Assembly (NCBI GenBank): GCA_001464795.1
Contig: LNEB01000008.1
Span: forward strand, 103,783-167,782
Source of the DNA: Bdellovibrionales bacterium Ga0074139
GTDB lineage: Bacteria > Bdellovibrionota > Bdellovibrionia > Bdellovibrionales > Bdellovibrionaceae
DNA: 64,000 nucleotides
Direction of reading: 5' to 3'
Below, one piece after another: positions 53,676-62,405 of this stretch (within the stretch, counting starts at the first letter, position 1; each line of letters opens with the position of its first letter). Both the position numbers and the translations under genes were made by a program. The notes beneath the pieces are model-generated. The model was not told the DNA's origin. It saw nothing but the letters and a program-made list of their open reading frames with translations, and ran no database searches.

Positions 53676-54614
53676 TTTTTTAATTCCCCACTTATAGGAT
53701 AATCCTAAAAGTATTCCCACCAAGGCCCCGCCCACATGGGCCACGTGGGCCACACTACCACCCCAGCCTGCTGGGGTGGATAAGATAGCTATCAAATCTC
53801 CAATTAAAAAATAAACCAAAATCCATTCAGGTCTCAAATAGATATTTTGTATCCACTTAGTACTGCTGGGGTGATTTTTCATCATCCAACCAAAAAAAGA
53901 AATAATGGTAATGAAGGGAATTCTTTTTCTTAATACACCCGTCGCAGCAAAACCAATTAAAGCAGAAACTGAAGCACTCGCTCCCACCAATGGAAGTCCA
54001 CTATCAGGATTGAGTTGTAAGTAAAATAGACCACCCATCATTCCACCTAAAACATACAAGATGGCCACAAGCCAACCACCCACTAAGGTTTCCACAAACG
54101 CAGCAAAAACAATCAGACTTAAAACATTCACAATTAAATGAGCTGCATCGTACTGAATGAATTGGTAAGTCAGCCAAGTGCTAGAATTTTTTAACTCATG
54201 GGAAAGTCCGAACAACCGAGATGGCGTATTTTTTGTTTCATTTTTAAGTTGGATAAAATCTTTTTTCCAATTATCAAAATTGACAATATCCACTTTTGAG
54301 GTCCAATGGTTTATGGACTCCAAAAACAGACGGCTAGAAAATGCGCTTCTTGAAATAACCATGATCTCACCTGGCTCAAGACTTCTGACTTCTTGATTCT
54401 GCCATTCTAGAAAATAATAGGCCGTGCGGTTCACAAATAAAGCGTACTCACTTTTTTGTGTTTCACTCATAAGATCAGGAAAAACTTTAGAATCGACTTT
54501 TGAATCACTTAAAATGAAGAAAAAAAATAAATTAAGAAAAGTAAGAGTCAGAGTCATGGGATAAACATCTAACCATTCAGAAATAGGAGTTCTTGGAAGA
54601 CTAGGAAAAATCAC
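53643..54614 (-). CDS. Rhomboid-family intramembrane serine protease
   Basis: A 323-residue membrane protein. An N-terminal span (about 20-38) and a periplasmic part of about 100 residues precede the rhomboid core. The core has HLIVNVLSL with the HxxxN oxyanion residues, GASASVSAL with the catalytic Ser, and HVAHVGG with the catalytic His. Rhomboids cleave membrane proteins within or near the bilayer. A GTG start overlaps the RDD gene by four bases. The long extra N-terminal domain is not typical of GlpG and may select substrates. Confidence 0.88.
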   Translation of the reverse strand: MIFPSLPRTPISEWLDVYPMTLTLTFLNLFFFFILSDSKVDSKVFPDLMSETQKSEYALFVNRTAYYFLEWQNQEVRSLEPGEIMVISRSAFSSRLFLESINHWTSKVDIVNFDNWKKDFIQLKNETKNTPSRLFGLSHELKNSSTWLTYQFIQYDAAHLIVNVLSLIVFAAFVETLVGGWLVAILYVLGGMMGGLFYLQLNPDSGLPLVGASASVSALIGFAATGVLRKRIPFITIISFFGWMMKNHPSSTKWIQNIYLRPEWILVYFLIGDLIAILSTPAGWGGSVAHVAHVGGALVGILLGLSYKWGIKKSLFSRSKPTT

Positions 54615-55744
54615 AACTCACCACGACTGACTTTAAACTTATCGATGGCTGTCTGATCATTTTCTGAACTTGCAGGTTTACGGCTTTTAGGCTGAGTTTT
54701 TTGAGCTTGAATCAGTAAAGCCGCATCCCATGCTTTCACAGAATCGGAAATTTTTTTGTCTTTTAATAAATACTCATGAATCTGAAAGGCCAAAGCAAAA
54801 TTAGCTTTTAAGGCTGCCTCACGCATAAGGCCCACACTTTCAGTTAAATTCATTTTTTCTAATTTCCAATCCAATGGATTAACAACTGGATTTTCTGCTA
54901 AACTGAGTTCCGTCAATTCACAAAAAAGATTTAAATTTTGTTGGCAAATTTTTTGTGCAATGAATTTTTTCTGTGCTCGATCTTTTGCGGCATGGAATTG
55001 ATAATAATAAATCAGATTTCGTTCTTCAGCATTTTTTGCTGTCCATAGCCTTTGATTCATTGCCAATTCTGTTGATTCGTCAAAAGTACGTAGCAACAGA
55101 GCCTTTGAAACAGCCTGATCAATGGAACTTATGCTTACATTTTTGGGCTTGGTCGGTAGGAAGGGATCCACTGAAAATGCACTTAGTAAAATGAGCACTA
55201 CGAAAAAGGAAGCTAGAAATGAAAACTTTTTAATATTTGCTGCTGCTGTTTCTGATAAGTACTTAAACTTCGGAGCTTCTAATTGAACAGTCATTGTATC
55301 TGAAATTTTATCATGCATGCAGCGACCTAAGCGGTGGGTGAAGCATTCGATAAAGGGTAAGAAAAATAGCACACAGGAAATATGAAAAACTATGCTTCTT
55401 AAAAAACAAGCTCCCCACGTTAATTTCTCTGCTTCAACTGATTTAACTTTAAGACTTAAAAAAGCCTGTCCTGGTGTGGCTTCATAAAAATAAAGAAATA
55501 AAGACTGTAAGCTAATCGAGGTAAAAAAACCTGTGACTACCATACTAATCCAAAGTGAGGACTGAAAATTTTCTGATTCATCCAAAACGATCTGTTGAAA
55601 ATGATAAGCACAGGCCAATGAAATCAAGGGTGAAAGAAATGCCATATCCAGAAGAAATGAAAACATTCTTTCAACAGGATCAGCAGGGTAAAATGTTTTG
55701 CTGTTTTGTTGTTTTAAATCAGAGTTAAAGTCTTCAATAACCAT
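54611..55744 (-). CDS. RDD-family membrane protein with long C-terminal tail
   Basis: A 377-residue inner-membrane protein. RDD-type spans lie at about 30-50, 65-85 and 110-130, with RMFSFLLDMAFLSP in place of the Arg-Asp-Asp core and a TPGQAFLSLKV segment. A fourth span is at about 172-190. A helical tail of about 190 residues follows. RDD proteins are poorly characterised, and some are Na+/H+ antiporters. It overlaps the rhomboid gene by four bases, which makes the two likely partners. Confidence 0.83.
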   Translation of the reverse strand: MVIEDFNSDLKQQNSKTFYPADPVERMFSFLLDMAFLSPLISLACAYHFQQIVLDESENFQSSLWISMVVTGFFTSISLQSLFLYFYEATPGQAFLSLKVKSVEAEKLTWGACFLRSIVFHISCVLFFLPFIECFTHRLGRCMHDKISDTMTVQLEAPKFKYLSETAAANIKKFSFLASFFVVLILLSAFSVDPFLPTKPKNVSISSIDQAVSKALLLRTFDESTELAMNQRLWTAKNAEERNLIYYYQFHAAKDRAQKKFIAQKICQQNLNLFCELTELSLAENPVVNPLDWKLEKMNLTESVGLMREAALKANFALAFQIHEYLLKDKKISDSVKAWDAALLIQAQKTQPKSRKPASSENDQTAIDKFKVSRGEL

Positions 55745-55765
55745 TGAAGACTTATCGACATTTTT

Positions 55766-56362
55766 TTACTTGGAGAGAGTCAAGAATTGCAGTTTTTTAA
55801 CAGTTTCTAAATTCTCTAGACCAAAGATAGCAGAGCCTACAGCCTGGCCTTTTTGATCAAGTAATTTATAAGTTTCTTTTTCAGAATTGGACTCATCTCT
55901 TGAGAGCTCGACTTTTGCAAACTGAATGGACCAAACCTCACGAAAGCTCTCTAAAAATTCTTCTCTATTGATCAACTCTACAGGGTTGTTCATTTCAAGC
56001 TCACTGATTTGATTACCCATACGCTTAAGTTTCACATCCCCTTGCAGTAATCCAAACAAAAGTTGATCTGATTTTTTCGGTTGATCTGAAGTCAATCCAG
56101 GTCTTGCACCGGCTTTTTGCAAAGATTCTGCCCAACGGTGCTCCCACTTGATTTGTTTTTCAATATCTTCGACAGGTAAACTTGCCACTCCACGGGAAGT
56201 GTTGAGCTTTGCGGATGCCACTTGGATCCATTCATTCAGCGAGAGCGTCACCACAAGAACAGAGAGCAGTGATAATGGTATCACTGCTTTTTGATTCAAA
56301 GATCTTTGAATGATTTGGGCCCGTGTGGATTTTGCCTTAGGAAACTGAAGAATTTTTGCCAT
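55766..56362 (-). CDS. Single-span membrane protein, unknown
   Basis: A 198-residue protein with a basic cytoplasmic N-terminus, one span at about 30-46 and a periplasmic helical domain. No family is recognised. It is the first gene of the rhomboid/RDD operon, 21 bases before the RDD gene. A weak sigma-70-like promoter lies upstream. Confidence 0.7.
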   Translation of the reverse strand: MAKILQFPKAKSTRAQIIQRSLNQKAVIPLSLLSVLVVTLSLNEWIQVASAKLNTSRGVASLPVEDIEKQIKWEHRWAESLQKAGARPGLTSDQPKKSDQLLFGLLQGDVKLKRMGNQISELEMNNPVELINREEFLESFREVWSIQFAKVELSRDESNSEKETYKLLDQKGQAVGSAIFGLENLETVKKLQFLTLSK

Positions 56363-56389
56363 TTTTAGTTATCCCCTATCAACTCTTTT

Positions 56390-56418
56390 ATTGTATGCGA
56401 GACTCGGACCACATTCCA
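56390..56418 (-). promoter_or_regulatory. Possible sigma-70-type promoter
   Basis: In minus-strand sense TGGAAT is followed by 17 bases and TACAAT, ending 27 bases before the start of the single-span protein gene. The -10 is good; the -35 matches only three of six. Confidence 0.3.
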
Positions 56419-56519
56419 GTCCCGGTCCTATTGATTTTAGCTGTTTGTGACTTAGTCAGTTGTCAGCTTGAAATTCGACATCTCAAATTGGTACAAAAGA
56501 CTAGCTTACAAATAAAAAA

Positions 56520-56545
56520 GGTTCGAGTTCATAAAAACTCGAACC
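56520..56545. terminator. Bidirectional intrinsic terminator
   Basis: GGTTCGAGTT and AACTCGAACC form a perfect ten-pair stem with a six-base loop. A run of T follows on both strands (AATTTTTATTTTT on plus, TTTTTTATTT on minus). It lies 23 bases after the stop of the minus-strand Fis-type gene. Confidence 0.88.
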
Positions 56546-56568
56546 AATTTTTATTTTTCAAAAAACAA

Positions 56569-57003
56569 TTAAGCAGCCATTCCTGTTTTACGCTTGCGCG
56601 CAACTGCAGGATCGATGTGATACTGTTTTACTTTTCTGTATAAAGTGGCTCGGCCAATTCCTAAGGCTTTCGCTGCTTCAGTCAGATTTCCACGGTACTG
56701 AAGAATGGCATTCTCGATCGCTTTAGCTTCGATATCATCCATTTTTTGAATTGAGTTGTCTGTCGAGGGAGTTGGGAAATTAAGCACTGTGCCTGAGTAG
56801 CCTGTGTTCACAGGACTTGTGCCACCTGCTAATGCAGGAACACCTTGCAAAAGTTGCTGACGAAAGAACGGACTTTCCACACCTGTTCTCCACTGATCGG
56901 GTGAGTAAGTTTGAAATGTACAATCCTGACCTTCAAAATGCTTGCGCGTTTGCTCATTGAAGTCATGATTATCCGTGACTAATATTACGATGGAACGAGA
57001 CAT
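56569..57003 (-). CDS. Fis-type DNA-binding protein without an AAA+ domain
   Basis: A 144-residue regulator. The C-terminus is a Fis-family helix-turn-helix (LTEAAKALGIGRATLYRKVKQY), the output domain of NtrC-like sigma-54 activators. The N-terminal 60 residues begin SRSIVILVTDNHDFNEQ, which resembles the first strand and helix of a receiver-like fold. The AAA+ module that contacts sigma-54 is absent, so it cannot itself activate sigma-54 polymerase in the usual way. GGGAGG fixes the start at 57003. An inverted repeat upstream may be its own operator. Confidence 0.87.
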   Translation of the reverse strand: MSRSIVILVTDNHDFNEQTRKHFEGQDCTFQTYSPDQWRTGVESPFFRQQLLQGVPALAGGTSPVNTGYSGTVLNFPTPSTDNSIQKMDDIEAKAIENAILQYRGNLTEAAKALGIGRATLYRKVKQYHIDPAVARKRKTGMAA

Positions 57004-57061
57004 GAATCCTCCCTTAATTGTTTCAGAACGAACCAAATTGGCTACAAATGTCTCATCGGCG

Positions 57062-57080
57062 CTTCATTGTGAGAATGAAG
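57062..57080. repeat. Inverted repeat upstream of the Fis-type gene
   Basis: CTTCAT and ATGAAG flank seven bases, 58 bases before the Fis-type start. A dimeric regulator could bind here, possibly the product of that gene. Confidence 0.3.
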
Positions 57081-57102
57081 TCCAGATTATTAAGGCATAA
57101 AA

Positions 57103-57125
57103 AAAGGCAGGAAAATCCTGCCTTT
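57103..57125 (-). terminator. Intrinsic terminator
   Basis: AAAGGCAGGA and TCCTGCCTTT form a perfect ten-pair stem with a three-base loop. In minus-strand sense the stem runs into seven T. It is 46 bases after the stop of the acidic-protein gene and ends that transcript before the Fis-type gene. Confidence 0.93.
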
Positions 57126-57171
57126 AATCGAGCTTTTCAGGCCCTTCGTCGTGATATTAAGAGATCAAAAA

Positions 57172-57729
57172 TTATCGACGACCCGATTTGATTTTTAATT
57201 GAAGTTTAGAAATTAAATGAACAGCCATTTTTTCCTGAACTTTACACATTTTCAATTCGTCACGACGATAAGAGCGTTGTGAAGGAGTTAAAGTTCCTGT
57301 TTCAAGTTCCATTTCATAATCCATTTTTGAAGAACGAATTCCTTCGAGTTCTTTGGTTTGTTGCTTAAAAAGCTTGGTCACACCGGAAAGTGGAGCCACT
57401 TCGATCCACTCTTCTTTACCGCGGTACCAGCTGACCATCCGTAAAAAGCGAGCTTTATTTTTAGCTAAAGTGAATTTTGGAAATTTTTCTTCAGATAGAT
57501 CCAGAATATTATCAATTTCATCTAAATGAGACATATCATCTGTTTCATCATCGATGGACACACCACTGAGAGCGAGTGCCTGGAGTGCTTGAATGTGTTC
57601 TAATTCTTCTTGTTCGCGAGCTTTCTTAAGATCATCCCCTAGATCATCGTCAGCATCTGATAGGTCTTCGATGGTAGCTGTGTTGGCTGTAGATTCAAGA
57701 TTGTCCGATTGAGTTGACGTATTTGGCAT
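57172..57729 (-). CDS. Acidic-N-terminal protein of unknown function
   Basis: A 185-residue cytoplasmic protein. The first 85 residues are strongly acidic and probably disordered (DLSDADDDLGDDL), and the C-terminal 100 are basic and helical, ending KIKSGRR. The split charge suggests binding to nucleic acid or a basic partner. GGGGG six bases before the ATG fixes the start. The gene is flanked by a structured RNA element upstream and a strong terminator downstream. No family is recognised. Confidence 0.72.
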   Translation of the reverse strand: MPNTSTQSDNLESTANTATIEDLSDADDDLGDDLKKAREQEELEHIQALQALALSGVSIDDETDDMSHLDEIDNILDLSEEKFPKFTLAKNKARFLRMVSWYRGKEEWIEVAPLSGVTKLFKQQTKELEGIRSSKMDYEMELETGTLTPSQRSYRRDELKMCKVQEKMAVHLISKLQLKIKSGRR

Positions 57730-57792
57730 TTATCCCCCGTTGAGAGGGTTCTTATACATCATAACCTGTTGATGACACAAGATGACAAAGAC

Positions 57793-57898
57793 AAAAAAAG
57801 CGATCCGGTAGAAATATTTACGCTGATAAGCGGACCACTTGAATGCCTCCAGGTAAATGACAACTTCCGGCCGGATCGCAAAAGTCCTCATATTGTAA
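57793..57898 (-). ncRNA. Candidate structured small RNA or terminated leader
   Basis: In minus-strand sense a nine-pair GC-rich stem (GCGATCCGG / CCGGATCGC, 57871-57879 with 57800-57808) closes a 62-base interior and runs straight into seven U (57793-57799), the form of an intrinsic terminator. Inside, ATTTA pairs with TAAAT (with nearby bases) and CGCT with AGCG. A sigma-54-like promoter ends about ten bases upstream. It could be an sRNA of about 105 bases, or an attenuator for the acidic-protein gene 64 bases on. A 54-codon frame also crosses it, ending at that gene's start, so a small protein is the rival reading. Confidence 0.45.
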
Positions 57899-57907
57899 AT
57901 AAGACTT

Positions 57908-57924
57908 TGCGAAGAATGTGCCAG
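57908..57924 (-). promoter_or_regulatory. Sigma-54-type promoter
   Basis: In minus-strand sense CTGGCAC is followed by N5 and TCGCA, with GG and GC at exact -24/-12 spacing and one mismatch to TGGCAC-N5-TTGC-W. Transcription would start near 57898, at the front of the structured element. Confidence 0.5.
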
Positions 57925-57973
57925 CGGTAATGGTGTCAAAAAGACAATTTCAAGGATGCGAGTTTTTAAATAA

Positions 57974-58471
57974 TTACAAACGTTTTGCGTATCGAAGAAT
58001 TTCAGGAATCTTAGATAAATCGTTTTTAGCTTGGCGAATCAGATCAATGGCTGCCGCTTGTTTGATTCTTCCATATTTCATTTTTTCACACAGCAAACCT
58101 TCGAGTGGGTCTGTGTGGAAGTAAACAGATTTATGCTGGGGCCAAAGATTCTGACGCTCGTTGGATCCACCCATGCAAAGGGGGATATAATGGTCGATTT
58201 TAAAATCAGAGCGATTTTGTAAACGAATGCTGTAGTTGAGCTTCGCATCGTAGGTCAAAATTATGCTTTGCTTAGTAAAAGTCGCGACGTCACGTTCACA
58301 GTATTTAATTTTTTCTGGGTAGCGGATCTCATCAGCAACAGCGCAGAGTTGTCCAGGAGTTAGATTAGGGTCAGGCTTGATCGGGAATCGCCCGTTTTGG
58401 GCCATTAAAGTAGAGAAATGAATCAGTACGAATAAGAAACTTGTCAGTCTTAACGAAAACTTTGCAAACAT
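57974..58471 (-). CDS. Secreted HNH-type endonuclease
   Basis: A 165-residue protein with a signal peptide ending LMAQN. The mature part holds an HNH-like core around residue 93: KIDHYIPLCMGGSN then RQNLWPQ, the DH and N-x-W-P pattern of HNH nucleases that cut DNA with a divalent metal. GGGGG precedes the ATG. Export to the periplasm or beyond would suit digestion of foreign or prey DNA, which is inference. The sigma-54-like promoter for the next transcript lies 50 bases after its stop. Confidence 0.85.
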   Translation of the reverse strand: MFAKFSLRLTSFLFVLIHFSTLMAQNGRFPIKPDPNLTPGQLCAVADEIRYPEKIKYCERDVATFTKQSIILTYDAKLNYSIRLQNRSDFKIDHYIPLCMGGSNERQNLWPQHKSVYFHTDPLEGLLCEKMKYGRIKQAAAIDLIRQAKNDLSKIPEILRYAKRL

Positions 58472-58656
58472 TGATCCCCCAGCAGTGAAACATTTAAGGT
58501 GTTTCGTAGAAACGCTGAACCCTATTATCAGCTTATATCTTAGGTAACTTGGCAAACTTCTCCCATCTGAGAAAAAAGCGCAAGAGAGATTTAGAAAAAA
58601 ATAAATGAATTTTTTTCATACTGGTAATCCTAGGCTATTCCGCTATAAGCATTTGC

Positions 58657-59571
58657 ATGAACAAATTTTTAATTTTTCTCTCTGTCGTTCTGGGATTTTC
58701 TAGTTTATCAAATGCCCGCCCCAAGCCCCTACTGGTGAAACTTGACTCGGGTGCCCAACTGACAGCCCATGCTTCAATAGTTGATTATAAAAAACCCACA
58801 CTTATTTTACTGCCTGGGATTTATAGGGGCTACCTCGAGAACGAAAAATTATTAGAAATTTTAACAAAAAAAAATCTCAATTGGGTCAGTGTTCATTTTA
58901 GCCGCCATCCTCAGTCTATTTTAGCAGGCTCTCATTTGTTTAAATCATCAATCAGCCCCTTGGAGTTGACCCGGGAAGTATTACAACTCAAAAAAGTATT
59001 AAGAATCCAGAAACCCGTGCTTGTTTCCCTATCGTTCAGCGCCACACTTTCCCCGCATTGGAATAAAAAAGATTTTCCTATTTTGATTGAAACGGCTCCC
59101 ATGGGACGTTTTGATGAAACTCAGGTTCCTGATCAAAATTATCAAAATTGGCAGCAATGGATGAGTCTCTTTCCTGTTTGGGGACCTATGATAGTGGAAT
59201 CCAACGAGTATTGGTCCTACAGGGCTTACTGGTTACAACAAGTGGATGAACTCACAGCCAGCTACCCTCACTACAAAAATAAAAGAATCAGTATTGCAGA
59301 GGGATTGGCCCAGCTGGCCTGGTCGACGAAAAATTTTGACCTTCGTGATCAAGACTTTAGGTCAGGGCCTGAACGTTTTTGGATACTCGGTGTGAATGAA
59401 AACCCAAAACGACTTAATATCCAACTCGAAGCCATACAGCTCCATCGTCAAACTGGAATCAAAGGTCGACGAGTTTATAATATAAAAAATGCAGGTCACG
59501 TGCTTCCATTCGAACAACCAGAAGCTTACGCCTCTGCATTAACGTCTATTCTGAAGCGCCTGCAGTACTAA
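58657..59571 (+). CDS. Exported alpha/beta-hydrolase-fold protein
   Basis: A 304-residue protein with a signal peptide ending SNA. LILLPGIYRG has the oxyanion-loop pattern, VSLSFSAT at 123-130 stands where the nucleophile elbow GxSxG belongs, but with Ser in place of the flanking Gly, and NAGHVLPF near the end supplies the His. The altered elbow may change the activity, so I do not name a substrate. It precedes the histidine kinase gene by 43 bases. Confidence 0.75.
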   Translation: MNKFLIFLSVVLGFSSLSNARPKPLLVKLDSGAQLTAHASIVDYKKPTLILLPGIYRGYLENEKLLEILTKKNLNWVSVHFSRHPQSILAGSHLFKSSISPLELTREVLQLKKVLRIQKPVLVSLSFSATLSPHWNKKDFPILIETAPMGRFDETQVPDQNYQNWQQWMSLFPVWGPMIVESNEYWSYRAYWLQQVDELTASYPHYKNKRISIAEGLAQLAWSTKNFDLRDQDFRSGPERFWILGVNENPKRLNIQLEAIQLHRQTGIKGRRVYNIKNAGHVLPFEQPEAYASALTSILKRLQY

Positions 59572-59614
59572 ATTTCTTGCTTATCCGTCTGATGTTCCCT
59601 CAGACTTAAATGAT

Positions 59615-60763
59615 ATGTTAAATAATTTAGAGCGAAAAGCAGATCCCAAGCCTTCAGAAATTAAAATTTTACTGGGTCGCTTGGAACTTGCAGTTAAAGG
59701 TTCTGGGTTTGGTATTTGGGAATTTGAGCTTCAAACAGGACAACTGATTTGGGACTCAAAAATGGCCAAAATCTATGGCTACACCAACCACGTTTTTGAT
59801 AAAAATCCTAACACCTGGAAAGCTTGTATTCATCACGATGACATTGCGATTGTGGATGAAAAATTCAATCAATTGATGCAAGGTCAACCCGTTGAAATTT
59901 TTGAATTTAGAATTTTTCATTTTGAAACAAAAGAATTACGTTTCATTGAAGCTAACGGTGCACTGGAAACAGATGCCAACGGTCAACCCTACCGACTTGT
60001 GGGCATGAACCGAGATGTCACCGACAAAAAGTTGATTGAAAATAATTTAGAGGCCGAGCGAATTGCACGAATTACGACTTCTAAAATGGCAGCCCTAGGT
60101 GAAATGGCCAGTGGAATTGCTCACGAAATTAATAATCCTCTGATGGTTGTGAAAATTGGCGCTGCGAAAATTAATAGTCTTTTACAAAAAAATTCGATTT
60201 TACATGATGATGTCAAAAAAGAACTTACAAAAATTGATGATACTGTTGGAAGAATTGCTAAAATTATTAAAAGTTTGCAAAACTTTTCTAGAAATTCACA
60301 GCTGGACCAATTGGAACCCACACTGCTTAAAAAAGTGATTGATGAAACATTGTCAATTTCTCAAGAGCGACTTTACAAATTAAATATTCACTTTCAACTT
60401 CATTTACCTGATGAGTCCCTAGAAGTTTTAACAAAGCCTGTTGAACTTTCTCAAGTCCTTTTGAATTTGCTTAACAATTCCGTGGATGCCGTTCAGCAAC
60501 TCGAGACCAAATGGATCGAAATTCGCGTGACTGCAAATGAGCAGATGATTGAGATCCGGGTGATTGATAGTGGTTCGGGAATACCCGAAGAAGTTCAAGC
60601 AAAAATGATGCAGCCCTTTTATACTTCAAAACCCATTGGCCAAGGCACAGGCTTAGGTTTAAGCATTTCAAAAGGGATTATAAACAGTCATCGGGGTGAG
60701 CTTTTATATGAGCCCACTCATCAGAACACTTGTTTTGTGATTCGACTTCCCAATTTATTTTAA
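59615..60763 (+). CDS. PAS-domain sensor histidine kinase
   Basis: Cytoplasmic kinase of 382 residues with no membrane span. A PAS domain (about 20-145: FGIWEFELQTGQLIW, then a PAC region ending VGMNRDVTDKK) leads into the phosphoacceptor H-box GIAHEINNPL with His near 170. The ATPase domain has the N-box LLNNSVDAV, G1 DSGSGIP, F-box PFYTSK and G2 GTGLGLSI. No response regulator is adjacent, so it is an orphan. The end overlaps a convergent phosphatase gene by nine bases. Confidence 0.94.
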   Translation: MLNNLERKADPKPSEIKILLGRLELAVKGSGFGIWEFELQTGQLIWDSKMAKIYGYTNHVFDKNPNTWKACIHHDDIAIVDEKFNQLMQGQPVEIFEFRIFHFETKELRFIEANGALETDANGQPYRLVGMNRDVTDKKLIENNLEAERIARITTSKMAALGEMASGIAHEINNPLMVVKIGAAKINSLLQKNSILHDDVKKELTKIDDTVGRIAKIIKSLQNFSRNSQLDQLEPTLLKKVIDETLSISQERLYKLNIHFQLHLPDESLEVLTKPVELSQVLLNLLNNSVDAVQQLETKWIEIRVTANEQMIEIRVIDSGSGIPEEVQAKMMQPFYTSKPIGQGTGLGLSISKGIINSHRGELLYEPTHQNTCFVIRLPNLF

Positions 60764-62257
60764 AGCCTCAGTTAAAACACGGCCTGCTGATTTGGCAGGT
60801 GGCACTTGCCCCAGCAAAAAAGAAAGCGTGGGTGCAATATCCACGATTTCCATGGCCTCACTGCGCACACCCGACTTGATTTGTGAACCCATGATAATAA
60901 AAGGAACAAATTTATCATAGGAATAACCCGTTAAATGATTCACGATATTTTCACCTGTATTCATATAAAACGGCTCTGGGATAATAACAATGTCTCCACT
61001 AAGACCCATTGTGTATTGATTCACGATGCCTGATTTAAAATAAGGATGAATGACAAAATTATTTTGAAAATCATCCTTAGTAAAAGCATCAAAAACACCC
61101 TTCATTTTTTTTGCTTCCAATTTAATTTCCTCTGCAACCAACGCAGCTGAAATTTTTCTTTGCTTCAGGGCATCAGGGTTAAGATAAAAATTAAATGAAA
61201 CAGTGGCTTTTATCCACTCGGAATCTGGTTTGCCAAATTTTTTATTCAGCCGTTCAGCCACTGATTTATAAAAGACCAAGTTATCAATACGTCCTGAATC
61301 CAATTTGTTACTTACGGCCTGTTCAACAGTTTGTGGGATACCGTGATCACCCGTGAGCACTACGATAACTTCGCTTAGACTTCCCATTTGATTTTTAATA
61401 GCCGCTAGTAGTTTTGAAATTTCCTGATCTTCTGCAAGAGACAGAGCCTCTACCTCTTTTGAAAAGGATCCAAACTTATGACCTGCCATATCATGAGAAG
61501 AATAACTGATGGATAAAATATCCGCCGAAGAATCAAGTCCTAGTTTTTCTTCTTTCAATGCTTGAATTGCTAAATCCGTCGACCATTTCACAGCACTGGG
61601 GGTGTATAAAGAATCTTTGATTTCAATTTTTGTCTTATTTTTTAATTCATTTTCAAAGATTTTTTTATTTTCTGATTGAACCCATTTTGGAAGTTCTTTT
61701 GTGTAGTAATCACTAGTCTGCCACCCGGCATCTCCGAACCAGTAAACATGATCGGCTTTATGGCCTCCAAGCATGACAGCCGATCGATCTTTGATCGCCA
61801 TCGAGACAATCTTCGATTGAGGACTTATCACTTTGAGTTCATCAGCAAGAGTGGAGGTTTTTAAACGATGGGGTGAAACTTTAAATTTAGAGTCTTCCAC
61901 ACAGCCCACGACCCTAGAACTTTCAGATTCAAACCATGCATTCATGGGAATACCCATCGTCGAGGGATAGGCTCCCGTGGCAATCATGGCATGCCCTGGG
62001 CACGTCATGGCAGCCATCAGCTTATATTCGGCCAGCGGATAGTAGGCACCAAAGCTAAGTAAGTACTGATAACCACCAGGTTGATCGGAAGTCCCCTTGG
62101 GTTTCCACTTTTTTTCGAATCGAGTGAAAGTGTCTGCCCGCAACTGATCAACCACAATCATCACAATCAGTTTCGGCCGTTTTTTATATTGATCAAATGA
62201 GGCCGCAGAAGACAGGGAGCTAATAATAAGAATTAGGAAAAAATAAGAAATTTTCAT
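60755..62257 (-). CDS. PafA/PhoK-type alkaline phosphatase
   Basis: Exported enzyme of 500 residues of the nucleotide pyrophosphatase/alkaline phosphatase superfamily. The signal peptide ends LSSA. IVVDQLRAD gives the first metal ligand Asp, MTCPGHAMIATG holds the Thr nucleophile, then SYSSHDMAGH and LTGDHG supply Asp and His ligands. Thr as nucleophile and the TCPGHA motif point to PafA/PhoK rather than PhoA. It would release phosphate from monoesters in the periplasm. Confidence 0.9.
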   Translation of the reverse strand: MKISYFFLILIISSLSSAASFDQYKKRPKLIVMIVVDQLRADTFTRFEKKWKPKGTSDQPGGYQYLLSFGAYYPLAEYKLMAAMTCPGHAMIATGAYPSTMGIPMNAWFESESSRVVGCVEDSKFKVSPHRLKTSTLADELKVISPQSKIVSMAIKDRSAVMLGGHKADHVYWFGDAGWQTSDYYTKELPKWVQSENKKIFENELKNKTKIEIKDSLYTPSAVKWSTDLAIQALKEEKLGLDSSADILSISYSSHDMAGHKFGSFSKEVEALSLAEDQEISKLLAAIKNQMGSLSEVIVVLTGDHGIPQTVEQAVSNKLDSGRIDNLVFYKSVAERLNKKFGKPDSEWIKATVSFNFYLNPDALKQRKISAALVAEEIKLEAKKMKGVFDAFTKDDFQNNFVIHPYFKSGIVNQYTMGLSGDIVIIPEPFYMNTGENIVNHLTGYSYDKFVPFIIMGSQIKSGVRSEAMEIVDIAPTLSFLLGQVPPAKSAGRVLTEALK

Positions 62258-62405
62258 GCTTTACAAATTGGTGGAAAATAGAACTCAAGACAATCAAAAA
62301 CTGGCAGTGTCTTAAAATTAAACAGCTTATAGACACCTGGGGCCATTTGATTACGGCCTTGGATTCGCATTGATTTCAATTGAACCATTCACCTAGGAGA
62401 CCTTC

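Noticed and set aside
56520..56545. GGTTCGAGTT resembling a tRNA T-arm
   Set aside because: It pairs perfectly with AACTCGAACC as a terminator hairpin, and no cloverleaf surrounds it.
57730..57939. Open frame that ends at the acidic-protein start
   Set aside because: It has no good ribosome site and crosses a stem plus U7 that better suits a structured RNA. Kept only as the rival reading of that element.
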